Source: Quillaja saponaria (taxonomy: Eukaryota > Streptophyta > Magnoliopsida > Fabales > Quillajaceae). From it: a stretch of DNA of 64,000 nucleotides. The stretch is from the NCBI GenBank assembly GCA_029379385.1, contig CM055612.1:1612001-1676000 (forward strand). The letters run 5' to 3'. The notes below the pieces were generated by a model. That model made no database searches, was not told the origin of the DNA, and saw only the letters and a list, made by a program, of their open reading frames with translations. Shown piece after piece: positions 1-11,477 of the stretch (its first letter is position 1; each line of letters starts with the position of its first letter). The position numbers and the translations under genes were made by a program.

Positions 1-1875
1 CATTATGCGTTGATACAATCATCCCTATAAAGTAACATCTTAAGGCTTGTTCGCACTTACATATTGTTGACTATTCTACTTTCCAATAGAAAATCAAAAT
101 TATATATGAAAAGAATTATTTTATATAACTTGTGAAAATAGATGATTACGAACGATTACTATACCCTTAAAAATTATAGTCATAACTAAATTGCTTTTTT
201 TTATTTAAAAAAGTCCGTGTATCATCATTCAATTGACTCCTAATTTATTTATGAAAATAATCATTATACATTAAATAGATCTACCCATTAGAAAGACTTT
301 AATTTATAAATGAAATCACAAAACATGGGGATTATGGGCTATCATTTATTTTTAATATGCTGCTTTTTATTTCTTCCTCCGTTTTTTATCTAAAAATATA
401 TTTCTTCTCTCTCACTCAGTCTTCCTCAATCAATTTGTCACAGTGATTTTCAACAAAAACAGAGCTGTGAAATTGTTTCATAGTTTTATCTCTTGTCCAT
501 ATCACTCAAGAAGTAATATAAGCAAAAAAAAATGACTAAATTAATTAATTAATTGATCCATAAGAAGTAACAATTACAAATCAAAACCTTGTCAAATCTC
601 ATGAGCTTCTGCTTTAGGATCCAAGAGGATCCCAAAAATTTTACTGTTGGTTGTCAAAAGGTGTCCACCAAAGTTGTATTGGGGGAGTTAGCACGAGTTA
701 AATCTCAAATTTCACCAATGTTTTTTTAGTAGAATTGAAATTGATGAGGTGAAGTACTCGTACAACAATTACTTGCAGTAGAAAAGCCTCGAAAATTTAT
801 GAAGGAGGAAAATATTTTGTAGGAAATCTTGCAATGACAGAAAAGTGAAAGTGGATAGACCAACAGAATCTAGCAAAGCATGAGCAGTTATTAATAACCC
901 GACAATAAAAATTCTGACTTTCTTCTTTTTATTTTAGGGCTACTTATTTCGTCTAATAAAAAAAAAATTATAGGCAAAAATGATGAATAAAATTTATCCT
1001 TATTTGTTTCAATATAAATTCTATTTATTACAACGAAAGGAAACAAATAAAGTAAATATCATTTTATCTATTCTTAATGCTATAGTGTCCCATTGACAGC
1101 CAAATGGACACGCAACAGTGACGCCCCGCGTCCTACTTGACAGGATCCAAGAAGGGCCAGGATTGGGGCTTCTAGATCATTTTTTTTACCCTCTTCTGCC
1201 CTTCCCCTTTTTCAAAAATTCCAAATTTGTCCCTGCCATTTTTCCCATCATGCCCTCCTTCTTTTTTCCTTATTTTCACCATGTCCCTCCATCCATTTCC
1301 AAAAAATAGGGTTGATGTGAAGCATTGTAATTTTTTTTTATGTTAATTAGCCTTTTTTTTTTTTTTAATTTTTTTTAATTTAATCATTTTTTTATGTTTT
1401 TGTCATTTATTATTATTCAATTTTAGTTTCATGAGTTGAATTTTTTGTGTTGCTAAAAAATAGTCTAGTTTCAATTATAAAAAAATAAAAAAATAATTAA
1501 TAATTACTTTAAATTTAAATTAAAAATCAAAACAGATTTAGTAGTTAATTTAATTTCAATTAAAATTCAAAACTAATTACAAATTATAAATAAATTAAAA
1601 TTAATTTATTTTTAATACGTTCAAAATCATGCTCTTTTAATAATTTATACACAAAATTACTTTTCAGACCATAATCACAAACTATAATTTTTAAACAACT
1701 AAACATACAATCAAGTTGAGGCCATGATATTCGCCAATCCAAACCCATAATATCACCCTGTCCATCTTTATTCTTAGTTCAAACTAGAAACCTCTCTACT
1801 ACCCTATCTGCAACTTTCATTCCTCCGTCACCTCTGGTCATTTCTTTTAATGTGTTGACTGCTCTGAACAAGTCA

Positions 1876-2155
1876 CTTTTAATTTTAATTTCTTTGATAC
1901 GGTAACAAGAGGAAAATAAGTAAAATTATACTCTCTCTTCCTCTTCTTTTTTCTCAATTTTCTTTTTCAATCTATATTTTCATCTCTGAAATTTCTATCT
2001 ATTTAATTTGTTCACTTTTATTTTACTTTATTTTCTTTGATATGGTAGCAAGAGGAAGATAAGTAAAACTATAGACTTTTTTATTTCTTCTCAATTTTCT
2101 CTTCCAATATCCATTTTCATCTCTTAATTTCTATCTCTTTCATTCGATTTGAACG
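1876..2155. repeat. Imperfect tandem duplication, period about 143 bp
   Basis: Two adjacent copies share, in the same order, a TTCTTTGATA-GGTA-CAAGAGGAA block, a pyrimidine-rich TTCTCAATTTTCT block and a TTTTCATCTCT...AATTTCTATCT block. The first copy begins near 1876 and the second near 2019. There is no coding potential. It looks like an ordinary local duplication. Confidence 0.6.
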
Positions 2156-2430
2156 TATGCTATCAATTTTGGATTCTTAGAATGTTTAAATTCCTTAGGA
2201 TTTATGGGTATTTGATTAGAAACTAAATTCTCCATTTTAATCTCCCAAATTTCTAACTCTTTTAAGATTATTGCATTAGAATAAATCTAAGACCATGAAA
2301 ATATGAATTTCAGGAGTCTCAATTAGAAGAAACAGAAAAAGTATTTTCAACTTGTCAAAGTACTTTTACATGCAGATTGTGAATACAGGCTTGGTTTAAG
2401 TTGGATGAAAAATTTAGAATGAGTGATTGA

Positions 2431-2768
2431 TTGCACATGGATTACGTATCATTTTTTTTGGGTCAAGTCATGGCAGTGTTAAATCTGCTGAAAGAGAAGC
2501 ATCCAACAGTGATTCTTTATGTTGTAGCTTGGGTACCCTGGCCTCTCAGCTCCTCCTTACACCTAGCATGGAGGTATCTCCAATGGAGCTTCGATCTTCT
2601 TGAATTCATGGAGGCTGAAGAGATATTGAAGATGGTAGCAATAAAAGCATTAGACACCAAGCAATGCTCCTCCAAATGATGGAATAACAATAATAGAAGG
2701 ATTGCACCAATGACAGCAACAACATTAATTGCATAATACGTCAGCTTCCCAAAATTACACCTCCACAC
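2431..2768. other. Unclassified coding-like patch
   Basis: This patch is less AT-rich than its surroundings and has overlapping open frames of about 80 codons on both strands. None of the conceptual products matches a family I recognise, and no splice pattern joins it to the MATE gene. It could be a decayed exon, a captured fragment or chance. I assign no function. Confidence 0.2.
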
Positions 2769-3379
2769 CTATCACATGGCCCAGATGACAGGCATATTTT
2801 GCTGTAAATTTTGAGGTCAGAAGAAGAGGTTTGAACATTAGAGCAAGTTGATTTCTACTTTTGAACTCTTTTTATTTTTATGGGAGAACTCATTGTCAAT
2901 ATCTAACTACCACCAATTCTTTGTCATAAAAAATAATAAAAATAATCTAGGATCCTAGAAACATAAAAAGTATATGAAAGTCGATTAGACTAAGCTTGAC
3001 GCATCCTCTTGCCAATTAGTAGAGTAAATACAATACAAGAAGTAAGGGAAATATCACACTCCGAGAGAACAAAACCACAATTACAAGAAGGACAAAGATA
3101 AGAAAAAATAAAAAAATAAACTCTATAATAGCGCCTTCAAATATAATTACTACTATATTTTTTTGGATTAGCATCCTATATTTCCGAACACCTTAAACAC
3201 ATCTCGAGATACACTTATCATATTCATAAATCATCATATATAGCCAACCATTCAAACCCATGGAGGAACGCATGTTCCGCCCCTACGGCGTCCTACCTTG
3301 TTAGGCTAGTTAGACAAGGCAGGGAACTAGTTGTTCAGAAATAGTATCAGTGGGTGTGCTACTATAGTGAAAGGTAAAC

Positions 3380-5723
3380 ATGGCTGTCGACACCCCACTA
3401 CTGAGTAACGATTTCGTTGGTAATGATCATGAGGAGGAAAAATCAGTGAGTTTTTTTACGAATTTGGTCCAGAATCAAAGAGCCTATGGAAGATCGCTGG
3501 TCCGGCAATCTTCACCTCCATAAGTCAGTACTCACTTGGTGCACTCGCTCAGACATTTGTTGGTCAAGTTGGTGAGCTCGAGCTTGCGGCCGTTGCCGTT
3601 GAAAATTCCGTCATTGCTGGACTCGCTTTTGGTCTTTTGGTAACTACAATTTTCCAACTTCAACTGGTTATATATATATATATATATTGTTCTTAAATCT
3701 AAACATAATTCTTTTTTTGCAGTTGGGCATGGGAAGTGCATTGGAGACACTGTGTGGGCAAGCATTTGGTGCGGGTGAGGTCAGGAAGTTAGGGGTGTAC
3801 ATGCAGAGATCATGGGTTATTTTGTTGACAACAGCCTGTTGTTTGGTTCCCATCTATGTTTGGGCACCACCCATCTTGGAGCTCTTTGGAGAGACTACTG
3901 TAATATCTAAGGCTGCTGATCAGTATTGTACTTTTGTTTGTTTGATCAAATGTAAAATAGTCACTAACATGATGCCTATAACATTTACTGTCATGGTGTA
4001 GGGAAATTTGCCTTGTGGATGCTTCCACAATTGTTTGCCTACGCTCTGAATTTCCCAATTCAAAAATTCTTACAATCACAGAGGAAGGTCATAGTCATGG
4101 CCGTGATTTCAGCAATTGTATTGGTGCTTCATACATTTTTTAGCTGGTTGTTAATATTGAAGCTAGGCTGGGGTTTAACTGGAGCAGCAATCACTCTCAA
4201 TACGTCGTGGTGGCTAATTGTTATTGTACAATTGTTGTACATTTTCATTACCAAGTCAGATGGTGCTTGGAGTGGATTCTCATGGCTAGCTTTCGCAGAC
4301 TTGTTTGCCTTTGTGAAGCTTTCTCTGGCTTCTGCTGTTATGTTATGGTATATATCTCTTTTACTTCCTTCTAATTATGTCTTGCTTTCCTCATTATATT
4401 AATGTGGTTGCCTAATTGGACTGTAGCTTGGAGTTTTGGTATTTGATGATACTGGTGGTGATAACAGGCCGTTTAAAAAATCCTATTATACCAGTGGATG
4501 CCATCTCTATTTGGTAAAATGCTCATTCCTCTACTGATTTTGTATCAAAATAATTGTTTTAGTGGGTCAAATGAATTAGTACAAAAGCTTGAAGCATCTC
4601 CTCTGTTTCCAATTGTTATGCTCCTTGTATGATCCACTGTTTTTTTTTTTTTTGGGATACATGTTTTAATATGGCGACTTACTAAATCAGTTTCTTGCCC
4701 TTCTAAAGCATGAACATAGAAGGTTGGGATTTCATGATTGCATTTGGGTTCAATGCTGCAATAAGGTGATTTCCCCTGCATCTCTTCCTTTTAGAATTAG
4801 AATAATTTACTACTCAATCAAGAACTTGAAAAAAAAATGGTGTCCTCTGAGGAAGGTATGTAACCATGAACTAATACTTACACATTTTAATTTTGAACAG
4901 TGTAAGAGTATCAAATGAACTGGGAGCTGGTAATGCTCAGATTGCAAAGTATTCAGTCGGGGTGGTTTCTATCACATCCATGGCCATAGGTGTTATTGCC
5001 ATGGCGTTAGTGCTTGCAACAGGGGATTATTTCCCTAACCTTTTCACCAACAGTGAGGTAGTTGCAAAGGAAACAACCAGACTTTCTCTCTTGCTGTCAA
5101 TAATAGTGCTTTTAAACAGTCTTCAACCAATCTTATCTGGTAATTAGTAAAACAAAAATATGTGCTGGAATGGATGAACACAAACTTGTATGACCAAGAA
5201 AAGATGTAATTTCTCTTTTATGTCATTCAGGTGTTGCCATTGGAGCAGGATGGCGGTCTCTTACTGCATACATAAACATAGCATGCTACTATGGTGTCGG
5301 ATTACCGGCTGGCATACTCCTAGGATTCAAATTTGATTTTGGAGCTGAGGTGATATACAAGAAACCATTTCAATTTCTTTTTTGCTGGCTGGCATACTTC
5401 TGGTGTTGAAGTTTTCGAATTTTTCTTATTACTGTATACATTACATTTACGTTTGTGCATCAGGGCATTTGGTCAGGAATGATTGGAGGCATTTGCTTGC
5501 AAACCATAATTTTGATAGTCGTCACTTCAATAACAGACTGGAGAAATGAAGTCAGTATTCTTTCCCTTATGTAGGCTGCTAATTAATTAATTAATTAATA
5601 GGATCATGGAAATTTGTTGCTCAATTCAACAGGAAAACTTGAATTGTTGACTTGTCAACTTTACAGGCTGAACAAGCAGAAAACCGTGTGAAGAGGTGGG
5701 GTGGATCAGCTGCTAACCAATGA
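3380..5723 (+). CDS. MATE/DTX family efflux transporter, frameshifted in exon 1
   Basis: This is a multidrug and toxic compound extrusion antiporter of the plant DTX type: a membrane protein, usually with 12 helices, that exports small molecules in exchange for protons. Nine exons fit: 3380-3639, 3723-3927, 4002-4347, 4427-4513, 4709-4765, 4901-5139, 5231-5349, 5464-5550 and 5667-5723. Together they give about 485 residues, normal for the family. Family signatures are visible, including LGMGSALETLCGQAFGAG in exon 2, FPIQKFLQSQ in exon 3, VRVSNELGAGNA in exon 6 and a VKRWGG C-terminal tail. The start at 3380 gives an N-terminus with the common PLLS motif. The reading frame breaks at a run of seven T (3451-3457): the conserved GPES-LWKIAGPAIF segment lies in another frame from the only upstream ATG. 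The exon 2 donor is also unusual, since GTAC at 3928 must be used to keep phase. The locus may be a recent pseudogene, or the base may be a consensus error. The transported substrate cannot be told. Confidence 0.85.
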
Positions 5724-7580
5724 TGGAATAGAAGTATGAACTCAGAGTGCAGCAAGTTTTTGTCATTCGAAGTAATTTGTTCACAAGAAGTGAGGAACTA
5801 CGTCTTCTCCAATCCATCTTATTAGTTATAATAATAATAATAATAATAATAAATTGTGACACATCAATTTGGTTCTATCCTTTTGACTGCAGTTTGGGAG
5901 TTTTCCACGGTTCAAAATTAGAGAAGTTGACATTTGTTTCCGGAAGTCTTTCTTTTTATTATTTACTTATTTGATCATTAGGTATTATTCAAGATTACGC
6001 ATATTTTATTTAATTATTAGAAATAAACTATTTATACATAGACTAACAAATTTAAGAAGATCCAAGAAGTTAATGGACCAAGTATATATTCTTGATCACA
6101 TGTCTTCTGAGTTGAAAAATCATCTTTTTAAGAATCTCTTCATTTATTTAATGTCAATATAAGACAAATAGAAGGTTTTCTTTTTTTTTTTTTTAAATTA
6201 TGAAATATCTTATCAATTCATTATAAAATATATTCACTCATCACAATAATTTATTTTTAAAAGTCTTATCAACACATAAATTGTTAATGTAACAAATTAT
6301 ATATTATAAAGTTCACATTAAGGAGTACGATTTAAATTCACTCATAAGTGATTCATATAAGATATTCACCATAACAATTTATTATAAAATATCTACTTAC
6401 ATAAAAATTGTCATGTGCTATGCATTATCATAAGATAATGACTTATTTGACCATTATTTATTGTGGATGCATTTTGTATTTCAAATGAATTCAAAGTTTG
6501 GGTTTTGAACTATTTATTGTAAAGTTTACGCCAAGACATAAATCTCCATGTAGAGATTTACTCACAAAATAATCATCAAGCCTTTTGACAATATATTATT
6601 ATATATCTAATCACATAAACATTCATCAAATCTCTTGTTAATTTATATAAGAATTCATCAAATATTACGAGGATTTAGGGTTAGTTTGGTTTAGTGTTTG
6701 AAAATTAATATTTTAAATTAGTTGATTTTGGTAATAAAAATCATAGAAAAATTAATATTAACATAATATGTTTTGTGCTTAAGTAGTTATATAAAAAAAT
6801 TAATTTTGAATTATATCATAAGAATATTTATATATATATAAAAAAAGAAATAAATATTTTTTATCAAAAAATAATATAAAAATTGTGTCTTATATTTTAT
6901 TATAAGAGCTCATTTAAAGCATCACATAATATTGTATAATATATAATTATATAATATATTATGATGTATAGTTTTACGTCTTTTTATTCATTTTTTCATT
7001 GTATAACTTTATATTATCAAGTATAATATAAGAAGAATGTAACAGTATAAGTTTATGCTATCTTGTTATTATCAAATACTGAATAAGAGTCAAATGAAAA
7101 TTTTTATATTATTATGATTTCTTAGACTATGAGCCAAACGAGTCATAAATATATTCTGAAAAATTATATATGAGTACTTTCTGAGAAATGAGTAAAAATT
7201 ATGTTCGATATTTGACTAAAAAAGTGATTTTTAATTTTAACTAAATAAATTATTACATAAACTTAAAGTGATTTGTATCTCCAAACACTAAACATATTTT
7301 CTAATCGCAAAACCAAACTATTACTTAATAATATATATATTTTTCACATTTTGATGATGCTATGAAACTCATTAAGTTGATGCTCAAAAAAATAAAAAAT
7401 AAATAAAATAAAGCCTCGTCAAGTTTGTTCCTTTTATTTATTTTTTTACTAAATTTTTTTATTAATGTCCATTCATTATCCCCTTTCAGTCTCACTGGCT
7501 CTTCTTCTCTTCTATCCCCCAGAGCTCCAGTTTTGACACGAAAATTGGAAGTATTGAAAGCAGTTGGAGAGTTCAAGAGG
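5724..7580. other. AT-rich spacer between MATE and RPS9
   Basis: No gene is recognisable. There is a short ATA microsatellite near 5829-5851, presumably in the MATE 3' region, then AT-rich DNA and a MITE-like element at 6678-7324. The last 250 bases form the RPS9 5' flank, pyrimidine-rich just before the ATG. Confidence 0.6.
6678..7324. mobile_element. Tourist-like MITE candidate (647 bp)
   Basis: The left end reads GGGTTAGTTTGGTTTAGTG. The right end, read on the other strand, starts GTAATAGTTTGGTTTTG, so the termini are imperfect inverted repeats. TTA trinucleotides flank both sides (6675-6677 and 7325-7327), the target duplication expected for PIF/Harbinger elements. The interior is AT-rich and non-coding. 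The termini have diverged, so this is an old copy and the call is moderate. Confidence 0.45.
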
Positions 7581-9592
7581 ATGGCGATTTCCCTATCTTC
7601 TCTCACTACTCCCCTCTCTTCTCTTTCATTCTCCTCTCAAATTTCTCAGAAACCACACAACCTCTCGTTTTCAAGTGCCAGATCGCTCTCCATATCGCAA
7701 TTGTCGAAAACCCCTTCGCTCACTGTGTCTGCCACAGTCGCTTCTCCGGCTGAATTGGAAACGGAGGACCTAGAGAAATTCGTGAAATATAGGCTTCCTG
7801 GTGGTTTCGCTGCACAAACTATCATAGGCACCGGTCGGCGGAAGAGCGCCATTGCTCGTGTTGTTCTTCAGGAAGGCACTGGCAAATTTATAATCAATTA
7901 CCGTGACGCAAAGGTCCAGTTCTCTGCCTTGCTATCTCTTTGTAATCTTATAAGCTTGATGTGTTACACCGATAGTCATAGATGGTAAATTTAACATTTG
8001 AGGGTTTGGTTTGAGTTTGAAAAATCACACTTTATGGTGTTACCCTGTCTTTTTTGAAGACTCCGTGAGATATGACAATGCAGTGTGATGAACATAGAAA
8101 TAGAAGTGCCTAGGTTTGGAAGAAGAAAAAAAAAATAGATTTTTCATGGAAGCACATGCAAGATGCAAGATGGTTTTAGAAATTTTGACAGGCATTTATT
8201 GGATTATTATAGGGTGTCTAATATTAAACCGTTATTGTGTGAAATCGTTGTTTTCGCTTAAATCTAAAACTTGGAAGTTGGAAATAAGATATCGCTCTTC
8301 TTTAACATTGGAAATAATTTAAAGAGCCATCATGCCTTTGTTTGTTGCTTGTGTGAATAACTCATGTCATTGACCCTCAACTGAACTGTAGGAATGGCTG
8401 TGTTATTATGCCTTTTGAGAAATATGTATAATTGAACAAAATTCCATCAACATAATTGGCTTCATTTTGTCAATCCTTTTTTGCTCAAAGATGTTTATAA
8501 TGATAAGCTATGTTATTATTCTCTGGAAAGAGTCAAACACATGCTTATGTGATGTGAGAGAAGTGGTACATGCAGAAATAGGGGGAAGAGGTAATACGTT
8601 TGTCTAAGGCCATGCCCAATTTATCCTTTTATTACTCTGCTTTATAACACCTTTTCATTATATTGACCTGAAGCATAGTATCTTATATGATGATCCTAAT
8701 GCAAATTAGTTTAATGGCGGTGTTATTAGATCTTTAAATGTTATGCCTCAGGGCTTTTATAAGTATTGACTTGACATATTGATTCCAGTAATTCAGTGTT
8801 ATAATCTCAGGATGACAAAAGTATTGATAAATTTTTCTCTCTGTCATGGTGGAGAGTGTCATATATTGTACTGTGCCTCCCCTGATTAATCATCATTTAC
8901 ATCTTCCTTTACTTGATGAAATACCCATTGCAAAGTTCATAGTATGCTGCTAAACTTAATATCTGAATTCTAGTCACCATCTTGGCTGAGAAAAAAACAA
9001 AAGAAATAATGGAGATTTTTCTTCTCTTGTATAGTATTAATGATCATATAAAAGAAGTGTTCATAGCATGATAGCACTCGTGTTTTGAAAGCTGTAGGCA
9101 TCATTTCAATTTTAGAACAAGAAGTACTGAAGTCATTTGTAACCTGAGGATGGTCCTGCAATACTGCGAAATAATAATCTTTATTGTGGGTTAAAAATGT
9201 TGTAGACCCATAATGCTGTAATTCTATTTGCATGCCCTGTTTATGCAGTTTTGTTGGCTATTGCACTTAATCTCTTCCTTCTCATCCGTTTCGATATTGT
9301 ACAGGAATACCTTCAGGGAAATCCATTGTGGCTTCAATATATTAAAGTCCCATTAGTAAAATTGGGATATGAAACCAGTTATGATGTCTTTGTCAAAGCT
9401 CATGGGGGTGGTCTCTCTGGTCAGGCTCAGGCAATCACCCTTGGCGTTGCTCGTGCCTTGCTAAAGGTGAGTGAAGACCATAGAGGGCCTTTGAGAGAGG
9501 AAGGACTTCTGACTAGGGATGCAAGAGTGGTTGAGAGGAAGAAGGTTGGTCTGAAGAAAGCTCGTAAAGCCCCTCAATTTTCAAAGCGTTAA
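7581..9592 (+). CDS. 30S ribosomal protein S9, chloroplastic
   Basis: This is the nuclear-encoded plastid ribosomal protein S9 (uS9), a small-subunit component whose basic C-terminal tail reaches toward the P-site tRNA. Two exons, 7581-7913 and 9305-9592, give 206 residues, as expected for the plant plastid form. The first 55 or so residues are rich in serine and threonine and poor in acidic residues, a typical chloroplast transit peptide. They are followed by the S9 core: the [12 protein letters not shown] motif, [20 protein letters not shown] and the invariant terminal QFSKR. The start at 7581 was chosen because it opens the transit peptide; an upstream in-frame extension to 7425 looks like untranslated leader. 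The 1391-bp intron falls after YRDAK and before EYLQGN. The gene is intact. Confidence 0.95.
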
Positions 9593-10513
9593 GGTTGGAA
9601 GTTCGGATGTCATGATTTTTGTAATTTTCTTCCCATGTCTGGATATCTTCGAAGTTGGAACAAGCATGATGTTTTTACAAAACAAAAAAAAAATTGTGAT
9701 TAAGGTGCCTTTTTGTTTTATTCATTTATTTTATTTCTAGAGTAAAACAAAAAATGTCATACCTGTTTAGATTTTTTTTATCCTATGCCTATTGAGCACG
9801 TCATAATGAGTTAATAAGCATTGAACACTTTTAATTTTTTCAATTTTTATAGGAATATTTTTCTATTTATGTCTTGGAATCCCTTTTTTATATAAAGAAC
9901 ATTAATATTGTTAAACTAAGTAATTATTTGTAATATAAATTTAACTGGGGTTGGAGATATTTTATTTATTTATTTTGATTTTAAGAATTAAAATTAATTA
10001 TTTAAATAAATATTAAATTTAAATTAAGAGTATTAGTATTCTAGTGCAAAATAGAGACTCTAAATCTAATAAATAGAAACAAATTTTTATAAAATTGAGA
10101 AAAATAAGGATATTAAATATTTATAAAATATGTTTTATCATATGTCCAGTAAACATTAAAAAAAAAGAAAAGACTTTCTACTTATTTTATAGTCAAATAT
10201 TTTGCAACACTTCATGTATGAATAACATCTATTTAAATGCACCTGAAGCCAAAAGTTGGAAAGCCGCATAAAGGCTATCAAAATTTTCTTGGGAGAAACT
10301 ACGATGATGTGCATATGGATCGACATGCTCTTGTGCCCAATGGCTTAAGGTTTACAAGCCACATACACTGTACTTTGTTTGAGTTTTGGCCCTTATTTTT
10401 CGAATTAGGCTTTTGCTAAATACTGTGTGATCAAAAATGTATGATAACTAGTAGGAATAAAATTTCAGAAAAAAAAATAGTAGGAATAAAAAAATTAAAA
10501 TATTAATATAAAT

Positions 10514-10970
10514 GACTTAAGTTAAAGCCATTTACCAGATTTGCATTATTATATTAGGCATTGTTTCAAAAATCAGATCAAAATTTAATATAACTAACAG
10601 AAATAAAATTAAAATACTAAGTTAAAGTTAAAGTCAATTTGTAGATTCACATTATTATGTTAAACAATGTTTCGAAAATTAGATCAACCAAGACAGTTGG
10701 ATCTGTTGAATCAACATTGAAATTGAGTATCATATCAATTTGGTTATATAATCGATTTAGTGGTTAAACGGGTAAAAAAAATGAAAGGATGAATTTAGTG
10801 ATTAAACGATGTAAAACTGATAAAAAATAAAAGGAACCAACAAACAAAATACTCAAAATCAATTTTAATGGTTGAATCATCATTAGAAATGCAAGTTATA
10901 TCGATGTGGATCATAGAATAGGTTTGGTAGTTAGATGGTGTGAAACAACAAAAAATAAAGGAATCAAAAT
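10514..10970. repeat. Degenerate tandem repeat block
   Basis: A segment with TTAAAG-CA-TT...GATT-CATTATTAT...CA-TGTTTC-AAAAT-AGATCA occurs near 10514 and again near 10621. A second pair sharing GTTGAATCA-CATT and a GGTTA...TTTAGTGGTTA-type segment follows, with AAAAAATAAAGGAA after each. It looks like decayed local duplications, possibly of a transposon end. No coding potential. Confidence 0.45.
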
Positions 10971-11290
10971 ATTTAAAATACTCGAATTAATTTTAGTAGT
11001 TAATTACTATAATGCATTCAAATTCATATTAAAATTTAAATAAAATTGTCAAGAGATATTTTTTGTATGACTAAAACATACTAATTAATATATAATATCA
11101 ACACACTAATTATCTTATAATATTTTATAAGTATAGTTATGTTAAATTAATTTAAATTTTTTAGGATTGGAATTCCAATTCGAGAGCCTAATTACTTAAA
11201 AAAAAAAAAAAGACAGGTCCAGCACGTTAAAGTCTCTGGGTCAGAGAAGCACGGAATTTTTGTTGACGGGATCGTATCGTGAAAAACAAG

Positions 11291-11298
11291 TATAAATA
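11291..11298 (+). promoter_or_regulatory. TATA box of the ARI gene
   Basis: TATAAATA lies 180 bases before the ARI start codon and would place transcription start near 11320, leaving a leader of about 155 bases. This is a perfect plant consensus in the right place, but not experimentally supported. Confidence 0.5.
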
Positions 11299-11477
11299 GA
11301 AAGAGAGAAATTTGGACTTTTGCGAGTTCAGTCGATCCCTCTGATGCAGAAGGAGAGAAACCCTCGTAAAGTGTAAAAACTGAATATTTATTAAAAAAGA
11401 AAAACCCCAATTGTGAGGCTTTTCTGCTTCTTCGCCGAGAGTTCTTGTTAGTTGTCACTACACATTCTTTGTTCGCA

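Larger units (their letters stand above)
1..3379. other. AT-rich spacer upstream of the MATE gene
   Basis: No gene is recognisable here. The stretch is AT-rich, with homopolymer runs of A and T and short open frames that resemble no family I know. It holds a tandem duplication (1876-2155) and one less AT-rich patch at about 2440-2770, both listed separately. The last few hundred bases presumably contain the MATE promoter, but no convincing TATA box was seen. Confidence 0.6.
9593..11477. other. Spacer between RPS9 and ARI ligase
   Basis: The RPS9 3' flank is followed by AT-rich DNA. A less AT-rich patch near 10237-10419 has an open frame of 60 codons with no recognisable family. A degenerate repeat block lies at 10514-10970, and a TATA box for the downstream gene at 11291. 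Confidence 0.6.
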
